A stretch of DNA of 54,480 nucleotides from Phlegmacium glaucopus (taxonomy: Eukaryota; Basidiomycota; Agaricomycetes; Agaricales; Cortinariaceae): contig MU130299.1 of NCBI GenBank assembly GCA_015039465.1, positions 149,430 to 203,909 of the forward strand, read 5' to 3'. A program made the translations under genes and the position numbers. The notes below the pieces were generated by a model. That model made no database searches, was not told the origin of the DNA, and saw only the letters and a program-made list of their open reading frames with translations. Positions 23,528 through 35,575 of this stretch are shown here, piece by piece (position 1 is the stretch's first letter; each line of letters starts with the position of its first letter).

Positions 23528-24635
23528 TTTGAAGATTCGCCACCCGTCTAGGGAAAAGAAGGAGTACCGGAGAGGGGTCGGTGTGGTCAATGTGAAAAGA
23601 GTGAACAAGGCAACACAAAAGCGTGATCCAACGTAAACACACAACAACCAAGACCTCGATCACCCCTTTCCATATATATTCCTCCTCTACCGTTACTCCT
23701 GCCTCTCATTCGGGGTCTTTCGTCATTTAGAAGCAAAAATCTACTTGATCATTCTCTTGGTCATCGCCATTTACATTCTCCTCCAGCAAAAACTCTGTCT
23801 ACTTCTTATTTTTTCTGGTCGTTACAAGCATATTTTTAGACTGACACCAATGTATGAGCCGTTGTGGAGAGCAGTAGACACCCGGGGTTGTCATGCCGAT
23901 TCTAGGCTCCAAGATAATCTTTTTCATCCAAGCACGACTTAGTCCCCAAATGAATAATAGCCTCTATTCCAGAGTACTCTAGTCTCGTCTAGCTCTCTTA
24001 AACTCCTCGAAGAAACCAGCGTTGACTATTTATAGGAGGTCGTGAGATAAAATTTTCACACAGATTTTCATCGTTCCCTTCACGCTGTCTATCAACTTAT
24101 CTTTATCTCTGACCAAGTTCCGACATAACGCGGTAGATGACCATTCTTCAACCACGCTAAAGTCAGCATGTTGAACGGGGATTTCAGTCCATGGCAACCC
24201 TTCCCGAGGGAGTGATTCGGCAATAAACAACCAATAATTGATGGGAAGATCTGAGGTATTCTCCTATATTACCTAGAAAAGGATTCAGACGATCTCTGAA
24301 AGTCTCTGAATCACCTAATGCTGGGGATTATGATATCGGACCCCCAACACCAGCTGCACAGCAGTTTCGGCATTGCATTACCAAACGATCCAGTGGGTGA
24401 CGTCATGAAGTACTTGAGGTTGTTAGTTGTTACTCATAAAGCTCTGTAGTATGTGATGTATCTTTAGCTAAGGGCCTCAAGTATGGCATTTACGATTCAT
24501 TTTTATTGGCTCCTGCTACCAGAACAGCTGAAACCATTACTAAACGTTGGGATATGGGTTCGAAACAAAACAGTACCCATGCTCTAATTATTTATTTATT
24601 CAAATAACATATATGTACAAGGCAGCCCGTTAAAC
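23528..24635. other. Intergenic: oxidase promoter and DNA2 3' flank
   Basis: About 1.1 kb with no supported gene. The part next to 23528 is the promoter side of the oxidase, with AT-rich TATATATA near 23675. A 66-codon minus-strand frame at 24030-24230 has no recognisable domain. Confidence 0.55.
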
Positions 24636-27600
24636 TCAAGCTTCAGCTTCATTCCCAATCAAATCTTGTAAAATCGGCCTGCGCTTCAAAAGTCCCTTAA
24701 ACCCACCAGAAGGATCATCAGCAGCAGCAGCTTGCACCGTCTTCATCTTCAATCTCTTGACTGGACGTTCAACCTCCACATCCTTGTTTTCTTTCCCTAT
24801 CGTCGTTCCTCTCGTCTCAGCCACTGGCAGTACCAACACGCCTTTCCCAGCCTCCCAAACCGGACTTTCTGGAGGTACACCGACGACACCCGACTCCAAA
24901 CTAGTTCGTTTAGCAGGTGTCGAACAACTCCCAAACACTCTAGCATGCGCAATATCCGCTCCCGATGGTAAATCCAATATCCACCTTTGACTCTCCATAA
25001 GGTCAAAGAAGTGCGCCAACAGAGGTTCACGCTGGAGTGTCTTCCTGGAACCGAAAATAACTAGTTTAGATCTAGCCCTTGTGAATGAAACATTCATTCT
25101 TCGCCAATCTTTTACTAGATCACCGATCTAGATAATGGGGTTCAACAAAAAAAATCATATGAAAAAAAAAAAACCAACTCACATTTCCTGCTTCGTTAGA
25201 CCTAACCAACGAAATAATAATACAATCCTTATCCCTTCCCTGACTCTTATCCGCCGTCAATATCTCAATCCCTTTCTTATCCTCCAGCAAATGCGACAAA
25301 AGCTTCACTTGTTGTTTATACAAAGAAATAATACCGATCTGTTCTTCGTTCACTCCTGAACGGAGAAGTGTCTCGGTAAGTTGACGGACAAGCTCGGCTT
25401 CCGTTGTATTTTGCACAAGATCGCCTACTCGAGAATCGTGCGCGGGTAGAGCGTCTGTGTTGACGAAAACAGCTTTACAGCTGAAAAATTTTCCGGGGAA
25501 GTTAGCACACGTGAAGGGGAAAAGAATAATAACAATCAGGCCGCACCTTTCATCAGCCACTCTCTCCAACCAACATCTCTCCCTTACACACACCCCCGTA
25601 TCACCCCCAACATGCAATCTATCCAAAAACTTCCTCCCACTCAACTTCAAACACCTACCCGCAACCTCCTCTGACCCACACTTCAATCGATCATTATAAA
25701 TCAACCTATTAGAAAGAAGCATAATATCCGCGTTCATCCTATACTGGAACCTCAGATCCACAACGGCCTTAGGGTGAGCATCTGAAAGGCGTCTAAAAAG
25801 TGAGATGTCAAGACCGCCTTTACGTGCCTCAGGATTTTTGACCTGAAAAGGAAAGAACCAGGTGGTTAAAAAAACAGTCGAACTTCAAGAGGCAAAAAAT
25901 CAATAACGACTTACGAGAGGGGGAAGTTGGTTATGATCTCCAACGAGCACAAATTTATCCGCAAAGCGTAATGGTCCAAGACAAGTAGGCAAAGTAATCT
26001 GTGATGCTTCGTCTACAATGCAATAATCGAATTTTCGGCGCGAAAATAATGGACTAGATTTTTAAAAAAGAGTAATCAGGAGGACTGTCTGGAAAAGTAA
26101 ATAAGACAGGAACGTACTGATCAGTGGATAAGCAAGTCGTAGCCACCACAGGAGGTGACATCAACTGTCTCTCTAACCCCTCCACCGTCGTAGCCGTCCG
26201 TTTCGCATTGAGTGTATATTTCCTGACATCAGGATGGACCTACAAAAAAAAGCACAATCCAATTAATCCAAAGCAATAAGGCGGAGAAATGAAATAAAAA
26301 CAGACTTTATCCACATTTCCTAACCTCAAAATCCCAAATCCTCCACCTTCCGCATCCTGTCCCCCATCCTGTCCTCTTATTTTACTCAACTTCATCAAAA
26401 TAGTATCCACTGCCGAATGCGTATACGAAGCCACCAACACCGTTTTCTTCCCGCTCACCAACGTACGAACAAGCTCAGCTATGACCGTTGTTTTTCCCGT
26501 ACCGGGCATACCAAGGATGAGAGCATAATCTGCTGCTGAAAGGACATGTGAGATGGCATTTAGTTGGGAGGGGTTGAGATCTGTTGTTGGTCCGGGAGTT
26601 GGTCGTGTTAGACTCGGAATGACATCAAGAGCAGGCGGAGAGGAGAAAACAGGCGCCCTCAAGTCCACAACAAGCTCCAACCTCCTTTTATCCCCATCAG
26701 CATAAAATAGTTGCGCCAAATTATTCCTCACACGCGCCATACCACCAAAAAGTTCATCCTTGTCGATTCTGAATATGACTTCGTCTTCTCCCGCGTACTT
26801 TTTCACTGTTTGAGCTTTATCCTTAGCCAACCGCTCTCGAATAGCGTCCTGGTCTAAAAGGTGGTCCACACCCAAAACAACCTCGTCAGGTGTCAAATCC
26901 AGTATGAATCCCCTAGCCAAAGCCAAGAGACCAGGTTCCACGGAAACAGTGATAGCGTCTCCAGTATTGAGATGTCCGTTGAGCAGGCTTCTTGCAGAAG
27001 ACGCAGACGTAGGAGAGTAACCTGGCCCGGAGCGAGTCTTTTCTTGAATAAAGAAAGTCGACGACGATGGGGATGAGCCTGAAGAGCCACCAGTCATAAC
27101 CCATGACTTGGACCTCCCAAACCGGTACGTATACCGGTGAATTTTACTCTCGTTACTCCACTGCCCACCTGCTGCTGGTTGTTCAATCATCTTCGTACCA
27201 GAAACCCCACCGACACCTCTTAAAACCATCCCCCCAAAACATTTACCCCTAGCTTCCCTCTCCTTCGCGCCAAGAGTCCACAACTCTCTTTTAAACCTAA
27301 CCAAATCTTTCTCTTCCAGCGCCAACAGCCGCTCCCAATCTTTAAAAAATTGGGTTTGGGTAGAGGTCAGGTGTCCAGTTTTTAAATCAAAGATGGGAGC
27401 GAGGAAGGCTGGAACAGGCGGATCGTGCACTTGTTGTTGCATCTTTCGTTTGACAGTGGGAGCATAAGCTTTACGGAAGAGAAGACAAGTGTCCAATGCG
27501 TAACACCGTTTGCAGGCTCGTTCGTCATCGATAGGCGGTGGGAGGAAAGGTTCTTCTTCAGGCTCGCTTGATTTTAGAGATGAAGGAGGAACAATATCCT

Positions 27601-29322
27601 CCATATCTACGTCCAAATCTCCAACCCGCACCTCATTTCTATCTTGCCTCCCCTTCTCCTTCTTCCTCCTGACCCTCCTCCACATATACCCAGCCAACTC
27701 ATTTCGAACACTTATAAGGCCCCTCACCTCATTCCTCCCTCTCGGCACCCTGACTACCTCCCCACCTTCACTCTGCGTATAATAAAGCAGCCCTTCACGA
27801 ACATCCACACCATAGCGTTCGCTCAACAATAAAGTATATAACATTGTTTGAGCACGATGTTCCATAGTAGCCAGAGCGCGTCCAGTTTTAAGTTCAAATG
27901 GGAGAGGTGTCACTGTCTGAGTACGCCCTTGGATAGTAGTAGGAGGTTTATAATATGAATATGATGACGACGATGTGGATGGAGTTATCACAGGATCGGA
28001 GATGACGCCTAGGACTGTTGCATCTAGTTTTCCTTTAAGACCATATGTGGGTGACCAGATATCTTCTTCGATATCCAAGAGTTTAGATATTGCCAGCAGA
28101 GAAGATTCTTGAAAGGCCCCAGAACGCGTATTAGTGAGGACCGCATCAGCCTATTTTTTTTTGTTCCAAAATAATAATAATCAACATACGAGAAACGAGA
28201 GAATTCAAAAACAATCACCTTGGGCACATCACCCAAATATCTCTCCGCAAAAACCTTGAACCCTTTTGCACGTTCCCTGATTTCTATCAATGCCACTTCT
28301 TCACTTAAGCCTAGCTTTACTAGCTCGCCCAGTCCACCCGAAACGGCATCTTGAAGACATTTATCGATCCACACCTCATCCCATTTTTTTTCAAGAAGAC
28401 ACCGCTGCAAGACTTCATGCAACATGCTTCCCCAGATCAGGGCTGGGGTAATGTCACTAGTGGAGCGCACGAGAGCAGTAAGAAGAGGCTTCCGCCTACA
28501 CTGAGGTGCGTTGGATAAAGCAGTCGCTGTCAGGAGGATATCGGGATGCAAAATAAGGAAATTTTCGCTTGTTGTGATAGAGATGCAGCGTTTTGGAAAG
28601 CCAGTTGAAGAAGACGAGGACTGTGGCGTAGAGAACGTTCCAAGAACATTAATTTTGTCATCTATTCAAAAAGTGAGATGATTTTAAATGAGGAAAGTAA
28701 TATAATGGATGCCCATACCGATGCGGATGTCAGTCTGGTACCAGTCATGATACAAATAGATATCGACGCGTTCTTCGCCAGGTTCAACTCTGGCTGAAAT
28801 AGCCTAAATATATACGTGTGTAAGCATGATACCGACCATTGATCTTAGAGAAAATAATCACCTTTCTCCAACCGTCTTCAGACGATTCCTCAAGAACAGA
28901 TTCGACCACACAGCGCGTACATGGTTCAGGTACATATCTAGGATAGTTAACATTTAAATCCTATATAAAATTCCCAAGTCAGATATGTTCAAAAAAGCAA
29001 TTTACTTGGGGGGCCTGACAGCAGTTACGGTTTTGGATGATGAAGGTTTAATAGGAGTGAAGGGATCAGCATCCAAGTCCCAACTCTCGGATCCTTCAAG
29101 AAAAGCGGTAATATCATGGTCGTCAGCTGAGAAGACAGTTGAAGAAAGAATCTGTTTGGTTTGAGCAGGTTGACGAGATTTTGTAGGAGTGCAAGGAGCG
29201 GCTGAAGGGATATTCTTTCTTTTTACTGGGGAAGGGTCAGGAGAAGGGACTGCAGACCAGAAGGAGTCGTCGAGGCCTTGCAAAAGCTGAGTCATAAACG
29301 CATCCTCATCTGCCAGTGCCAT
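24636..29322 (-). CDS. DNA2: DNA replication ATP-dependent helicase/nuclease DNA2
   Basis: Nuclease-helicase that trims long Okazaki flaps and resects double-strand breaks in the nucleus. At least eight exons, start 29322 (M-A-L-A-D-E-D-A-F), stop 24636. After a Ser/Pro-rich N-terminus comes the RecB-like nuclease. Fe-S cysteines lie in P-Q-C-R-R-K (28500) and [11 protein letters not shown] (27510); metal-binding Asp in L-K-G-K-L-D-A-T (28020); catalytic E-x-K in F-E-L-K-T-G-R (27890). The SF1 helicase core has Walker [10 protein letters not shown] (26500), Walker [11 protein letters not shown] (26030), G-D-H-N-Q-L-P-P-L (25930), Q-Y-R-M-N (25740), D-K-S-Q-G-R-D (25240) and [11 protein letters not shown] (25090). 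All key residues are kept. The C-terminal tail has basic V-K-R-L-K-M-K, a likely nuclear signal. Confidence 0.96.
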
Positions 29323-29379
29323 AGTTCAGAGGAGAAAGTCTGTTGGTTGTTTGCATTTATTGTCGCGTCGCGTAAATAG

Positions 29380-29392
29380 ACGCGTGACGTCA
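29380..29392. promoter_or_regulatory. Overlapping MCB (ACGCGT) and CRE (TGACGTCA) in the DNA2 promoter
   Basis: ACGCGT at 29380-29385 overlaps TGACGTCA at 29385-29392, 58-70 bp upstream of the DNA2 start. 'gtcgcgtcgcgt' nearby (29362-29373) adds MCB-like CGCG cores. MCB is the binding site of the fungal MBF complex that drives G1/S replication genes, which fits DNA2. The site sits in the 122 bp between the UBA2 stop and DNA2 start. Confidence 0.6.
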
Positions 29393-29444
29393 CCATCATA
29401 TAATATATTAAGAATATATCAAAAAAGCAAGAAATGTAAAAAAG

Positions 29445-32153
29445 TCAATCCTCGTCTATCACAATATAATCCGCCTCTAATACCTCTGTCACATCGCCCA
29501 AAACTTCATCTGGACCATCCATCAAGACCAATCCTTCATCCTCAAGCCGTCGCCTTTTACTTGGACTGGGATTATCCTCAAGCCTCCGTTTGTTTTTACC
29601 TCCAACAACGCCCGGTGATAACTTCGGTTTTTTGGGCGTGGGGTCAAGATCGAGTACCCCATCGGCAAGTTCGACTGGCAAAGGACGTTTTGTAGATGTC
29701 CGTGGAGGTGTCACAGGTGCTGGTGGTGGCTTCACTTTGGGAATTGGCCGAGGTAAGGGCGAAGGTAGTATGTAAGGTGCTTCGGTTATAGGGTGATTTG
29801 GACTGCAGAGTGAAAAGTTTAACTTGAGAAAGAGCATAAATGCAACAGAGAGAGAACTCACGGCAAGACTCCCAGCCCTACAGAAATCGTACTCCATTCT
29901 CCCTCTTCATCTACTATGCTTAAAAAGTTGCCCCGAGTCACGTTCAAGCTCTCAAGAGTCCGATCAAAATTGTCCTCCCAGTCCGGATCGCTCAATACCC
30001 TTTTATCCTCATAAACACTCACTTCCCTCTCGTCACCTCCCAAGATTCCTTTAACCACGTCACCCAAGAGCGTCCGTGAAGGGTCGCACAGAAGAACCGC
30101 ATACGTATCTCTACAAACTCCACATTCCAAGTTAGGAAGGCTAAGACGGATGGTACTGAGCGGGACAGCTGGTTTGAATTGTAGATGTACGTTGCGTAGT
30201 TGCCCATGAGATTTCTTCAGCAAATGAAGAGCCTGGAGAACTATGAGACCAGACACGATAGCGTTGGTAGTCGCAATCGCTGGGATGATATTTCCTGCCA
30301 TTTCTGATTGCCAGTCCCAGTAAGTCGAAGCCGTGAGTGTGCGAAGCTCGGAGAAATATCCAGACCTTTTACTTCCCAGCGTGTTTTACCGCCTATCCCA
30401 TATGCGAATGAACGCAGATTGGATGATGCTGTCACAAAATCCAACGTGTCGTCATCATCCTTATCGAAGCTGATGGTGTCTTCACCCTTCCGGATACGGG
30501 CTGCAAGACGGTTTGTGCTAAAGGCGAAAGTAAGTATCTCAACAATTTCCCCAGTAGTAATGACATCCCACCTCGAAACGAACAATTCTAGATTATCTTT
30601 GAGCGTCAAGGCCCTTTGATCCTTTAGTCCCCCATCAAGAGGGATACTTCCGTTACCGTTGACTTGTCCATTGGGCAATTTCGCCGAGCTCGAACTCGAA
30701 CTATGGCCAGAGCCACTACCGCTAGCCACTGCATTTACAGTCGATGAATCGGTACCGTTCAGATTAAATGAACCATCCATGATTGAATCAAAATCTAGTG
30801 GCGTTGGAGGTGAGCGCGAACGCCACATGTCGGCCATGCTCAGCAGGTTTCTGATATCCGAATTGAACACCTATTATTTGTAAAAGCATGCAAGTTAGAC
30901 AAAGGAATTCGGGAGAAAGGAGTGAGGGAGGACCTTTTGAAATACTACTTTCGCGGCATCAACATTTTCAGTGTGGCTACGTAATGCACTCCGGACTGCC
31001 TTGAACGCTTGGGCTTCTTTTCGAAGAGTCGCAATTTCTTGTGCTATCTCAGTCCAAGAGGATGAGCGCAGGAAGATATGAAAGAATCAATCTACTTTAC
31101 CATTCTCTCCTTGTTTCTCTGCATCGTCTAGCTCACCCGTGGCATCTTCATCTTCACCAAAAAGTTGACTGAAAAGGGAGGTAAGTGATTTGGAAACTCT
31201 CTAAGAAGCCAGGTTCAGGAGGTACTTGCCCCATGAGATAGCTTTTACTCCAAACTATGCAATGGATGGGTTGACTTGGCGTAGAACGAATAGTGCACAC
31301 AGGGAAAGTTTTTGGCGTCGGTTTCGGTATGCAATCAAAGCACTCCGTACTGTCCTATACATCGTAGGGATAGTTCATACTGCGGATCCATCCGAGATGG
31401 TCGAAGGTCGCGCACCTTGAGAAGGGGCTGAACCTGTCCAAGATAACCTGCCGTTCCCGATTCTACTAGTGGCACCCGACCAGCCATACACATCTTGTTC
31501 ACATGTCTGCGAGCATCTATGACAGGATTCAGATAACACACATAGAGGATTACACCATAGGAGGCAAATGATAATCAGAAAAAGTCAGGAAGTATGGGTA
31601 AGCCCTTAACAAACCAAGGTTATCGAGAGCGTTTAGGACTATGTCAAATTGTTGGAACCACAGAATATCGTATTGTGGTTCTTTAATGTTGTCGTGAATA
31701 GGCGTAATGCGTACATTGGGATTAAATGGTGAGGCCGTCTGTGCTGCAACCTGTTCACACACACACACAAAATGAAACAAAAACCCTCCTTTCAGTATAA
31801 TCGCATAGCGAACTAGAAGCTGCAGCAACGCACCAATGCTTTACTCTGCTTTACGTCCTTCTTCTTGAATAAAAACTGTCGATTGAGGTTCGATAAGTCA
31901 ATGGTATCCAAATCGAGGAGCGTGATTTTGCCAAAACCAGTCAGAACGATGTTTTTCACTGACAACACCCACACACACAAAAAAAACAAAGACATGAACG
32001 AAAAAGTCATCGAGTGCTTCCCAGCTGCTTACGTAGCTCGCATCCAATTCCGCCAGCCCCGACCAATAACACATTCGTGTTGGCGAGTTGAGCATACAGT
32101 TCAGGACCAAGAATGGCTCTTGCGTGCGCGCTGCGACGCTTTGCGGTTGACAT
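29445..32153 (-). CDS. UBA2: SUMO-activating enzyme E1 subunit 2
   Basis: Catalytic subunit of the nuclear SUMO E1: adenylates SUMO with partner AOS1 and carries it as a thioester to the E2. At least eight exons from 32153 ([12 protein letters not shown]) to 29445. Nucleotide-binding [12 protein letters not shown] is split by an intron before [26 protein letters not shown] follows. Catalytic Cys is in [16 protein letters not shown] (near 31290), preceded by zinc-site C-F-D-C and later matched by C-G-V-C (near 30120). The C-terminal tail has basic clusters (K-R-R-R-L-E) and ends D-Y-I-V-I-D-E-D, a likely SUMO-interacting motif. One intron (31169-31229) uses a GC-AG donor. Its 5' end is duplicated at 35331-35575. 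Confidence 0.96.
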
Positions 32154-34175
32154 TTGTTAAAGGGTGAGCTTTTCGTGGGATTAGAAGGGGAGAGAAACTG
32201 GAGCAAGACCACAAATCATCAATTTGAGAACCAAGGCGCGCGATGTCACACCTATACGTCGCGTCACAATAAATTGGCAACCGTGACCACCTAATTAATC
32301 CTGTTCGAATTCAAGCAGGCCCAATATGATGCTATCTCCCTAAAAACGCCGCCTGCAGTAATATAACATCTCAAGGTAGCCTGCCAACGCACTGCGCTGC
32401 TATCAAAATCGGAGTCGGACGTAAATCAGCTCCGGAATCTCGATTCAGAGTGGTTTCAGAGTCCGTTTCTGCTCGTTCAAGTACAAGACTTCCCTTACTT
32501 AATTCGACCAATTCCTTGACCCCTACTTTCTTATTTCGGTAGAAAAATGGAATTTCCGCAATAACTCTGGAGTCTGGTACATAGTCTATTGTATACGCCA
32601 AACAGACAAGTTGGGCGTATGAACCATTGTAATATTATTCTAAAACTGTGAACTTTCATCACCAACTATCATCAAATTCATGATAGAAATATGTAAACTA
32701 TACGACAACATTTGAAGGGGTATCGACTCTCCGAGATATATTAGAGGAAGAAACAATCAAACTTAGATGCCAAGGCAAGCCAAAACTTGAGTGAATTGGA
32801 GGTAGGCAAGGTCTGCTACGAGGGGCTCGACAACAACAACCAGGACAACCTTCAAACCGTCAACGAGAACGCAGACAAGAGTGAGAATCTGGAATAGGAG
32901 GCCACTGCAAGACATTTGAACTGAGTTGTCGGCAATGAAATCAGCCAACAAGGAACATACCCAATGATGACGATGACGGGCCAGAGGGCAAATTCAAGGA
33001 CACCGACAATGCGGACGACGACGCATAGAACTTCAATGAGAATCTACCCAGCACCAAAATTATCAAACCAGACATAAGGAAGATACAAGGAGAAACTTAC
33101 TTGAAGCAGACCATACACAATAAGGGCAAGCTCATGGACAGTCACGACAACACCCTTGAAACTCAGGAGAGCAGCCAAGCTAAGTCCACTGTCCTTGCAT
33201 CCTTGCAGACCGGTGAGAACGACCTTGAGAATGACAACAATTTCGTTCAGGTGACCCAGGACAGCAGTCTTGTCAACCTTGTCGGCACCATCTACGCTCA
33301 CAAGAGCCTCTGCAAATTCGATCAGTTCCTCACAATTATGAATAGGAAATAATACACTGACTCAACTCCACAGCGATAGGCTTAATGCTGTCGGTGGCAT
33401 CGCTGAAATAATCACAAGTAGACTTGCTTGGTTCGCCCCGACGTCTAGCAGGGAGGGCGACAGGGAGGGCAGGAAGGGCAGGGAGGGCAGGGGCGCCAGC
33501 AGGGAGGGCAGAGGCGCCAACAGGGAGGGCAGGGACGTCAACAGGGAGGGCAGGGAGGGCGGGGAGGGCAACAGGGAGGGCAGAGACGTCAACAGGGAGG
33601 GCAGAGACGTCAACAGAGAGGGCAGAGACGCCAACAGAGAGGGCAGAGACGCCAACAGGGAGGGCAGAGGCGCCAACAGGGAGGGCAGGGACGCCAACGG
33701 CGTCAGCAAGAAGGACACCGGGGAGGTTGTTGGTTGCAGGGGCTGCAGAGGAGAAAGTGGTGCATGCAAGAGCAACGAAGAGAGCGATGGAGCGGAAGGA
33801 CAACATTTTGTTTAAACGAATGTGGGTTTGTTGTGTCTGGTGGACGAGGAGTGAGAGAGAAACTGATACGACTAAGGTCGAGGGCATTAGTTTAAGTACC
33901 CCTCCAGTCAAATTGAAATTTTGAGTTCTAGAATTACGTTCATGTGTAGCTTCCAGCATGAAACGTCAATAATGTAACATTCTCCAAGCCACAATTTTTC
34001 AGAAAGAAAAGGATGCTTGGGGTGGTGTACGTTGGTACTAAAGATTAGATCGTCGATAACGAAATAACCAAGGTTTGTTAGTCGAAATTCCTTTTTTTTC
34101 CCCCTGGGGCGAACAGGTGGATGGAGTAAAGCTAGAGCTTGGCGGAATCCTGAAAGCAAAGGATGCAGCAGTCGC
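31906..34175. repeat. Segmental duplication, copy 1
   Basis: From inside UBA2 exon 2 rightwards through the UBA2 promoter, the secreted-protein gene and its upstream region, this stretch is repeated in the same orientation at about 35331-37360. Breakpoints are visible: both copies share 'gtatccaaatcgagg' at the left and 'gcaaaggatgca' at the right, and diverge immediately outside. Confidence 0.85.
32763..33806 (-). CDS. Secreted/membrane protein with Ala-Leu-Pro-Val heptad-like repeats
   Basis: Unrecognised family. Four exons (33362-33806, 33101-33309, 32961-33043, 32763-32904; introns 52, 57 and 56 bp) give 292 residues. Signal peptide M-L-S-F-R-S-I-A-L-F-V-A-L-A-C-T-T-F-S-S-A. Residues about 30-120 are degenerate 7-residue units of the type A-L-P-V-G-V-S, encoded by a 21 bp minisatellite. 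Then a basic R-R-R-G-E-P-S-K, a conserved D-Y-F-S-D-A-T-D-S-I-K-P-I, and a C-terminal half of strongly hydrophobic Val/Leu/Ile segments (L-A-L-I-V-Y-G-L-L, P-V-I-V-I-I, V-V-L-V-V-V-V), ending A-C-L-G-I at 32763. The intron branch-point-like CTGAT just before TTTGCAG supports the first splice. A decayed paralogue lies at 36345-36920. Function unknown; cell-envelope or membrane association is inference. Confidence 0.75.
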
Positions 34176-34836
34176 CTCATTTGTCATCGTTCAAGCCTCC
34201 TCCTATACACAGACTATTATCAAAGATGGCGTTCATAACGTGGAGGAAGTGGTGTGAGTACGCAACACCTCGATGAAGCATATATCGTTGAAACTGGACA
34301 ACACTTTGATGAAGATGAAAGTCCTGTTGATACTTCGTGACAAAGGAGCAGCCAAGAGATGGTTGAACCCCGACTGGTCTTTTGTTCGTTGTAATTTGGA
34401 GCACTGATCACAATCTTTTGAAGGGAAAATCTATTATTCTATTGAAACCATCCATGGCCAGCGACATCACCCGAGGAACGATTTCGGCCCTTACGTAGCG
34501 CATCAATACCATACCATCTTGACGACAGCGTTGCGGAAATCTTCAGCTTGATAATTTCCACAAGAGGTTGAAGATTTCGGGTGAGATGCCCATACAAGTG
34601 GTTAAGATCGAGTGTTGAATCCTCTCCTAAAGTTTCTGCGAAACAAGGGCGAAGGTAAGCTGAGAGTAGCTTACGACGGAAGTCTGGACAAACCAATAGT
34701 ATCGGTGACATCAGGGTGGATTAAAAGAGTGAAAGAACGTAAATGGGGTTTGGTGTCGCCAAGTATTAGACAATGATAGGTGTATCGTATGATTGAATGG
34801 CGTAGTGATAGATGGAGAGGATATCCTCTACGAGTA
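33807..34836. other. Spacer with unassigned reading frames
   Basis: Bases to about 34175 belong to segmental duplication copy 1; the rest is unique. A plus-strand frame D-G-V-K-L-E-L-G-G-I-L-K-A-K-D-A at 34120-34170 is conserved in copy 2 (37310-37360, where it follows M-S-G-A-N-N-W), but the opposite strand is equally open (S-F-A-F-R-I-P-P-S-S-S). I cannot decide which, if either, is coding. The minus-strand frame at 34439-34711 is unrecognised. Confidence 0.45.
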
Positions 34837-35575
34837 CTACACAGGCACACCAAGGTTCCGTTGCAGATCGGGATTTGGTTGCGGGACGACGTTGTTAGAC
34901 GTCGAAATAGGATTGTTTGAAGGGCGACTGGTGGTGGAAATTCCGTTATTGTAATCGCCCCCCGATGACGGAAAAGTAGGAGGATAGTCCGCGAAACTAT
35001 CGGTGTACGAACCTCGTGTCGATTGAGGTACCGTAGGCCCAGTATGTGAAGACCAAAATGAATCGTAAGTTAGATTACTAGATGAGCTAAAGTTGAACAT
35101 GTCTTTGGTTGATAGCGTGGATGGCGCTTCGAGCGCAGTAGGTGCCTTTTGGGACCGTCCTCGTTGAGGTTTAACAGTAGGAAGCGGATTTGTAAATGAT
35201 AGTCCGGGGTTGACTGGTGATTTGCTATTCCGAGGAGGGGAGGGGGGGCCGATAGCATTGATCTGGTCTTCCAAAGACAAAGCATGATCCTTACCAATGG
35301 CAAGGACAGGGTGACTTCTACACCCTCTAGTATCCAAATCGAGGAGCGTGATTTTGCCAAAACCAGTCAGAACGATGTTTTTCACTGACAACACCCACAC
35401 ACAAAAAAACAAAGACACGAACGAAAAATCATCGAGTACTTCCCAGCCACTTACGTAGCTCGCATCCAAATCCACCAGCCCCGACCAATAACACATTCGT
35501 GTTGGCGAGTTGAGCATACAGTTCAGGACCAAGAATGGCTCTTGCGTGCGCGCTGCGACGCTTTTCGGTTGACAT
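34837..35575 (-). CDS. Chimeric gene: UBA2 N-terminus fused to an unrelated Ser/Pro/Asn-rich frame
   Basis: Start at 35575 ([12 protein letters not shown]) copies UBA2 exon 1 with two changes (A to E, I to F in G-A-G-G-F-G-C). Splicing the conserved intron gives [20 protein letters not shown]. At about 35331 the UBA2 match ends, and the same frame continues without a stop into R-G-C-R-S-H-P-V-L-A-I-G-K-D-H-A and about 165 further residues rich in Ser, Pro and Asn, ending N-L-G-V-P-V at 34837. It lacks the UBA2 catalytic Cys and most of the adenylation fold, so it cannot act as an E1. It carries a full copy of the UBA2 promoter region, so expression is plausible. It may be a real new gene or a fortuitous open frame. 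Confidence 0.55.

Noticed and set aside
33424..33924. 166-codon plus-strand frame rich in Gly/Arg/Ala
   Set aside because: Antisense shadow of the secreted-protein repeat (33362-33806), whose minus-strand frame has a signal peptide and clean introns.
34439..34711. 90-codon minus-strand frame
   Set aside because: No recognisable domain, splice extension or duplication partner; left as unassigned.
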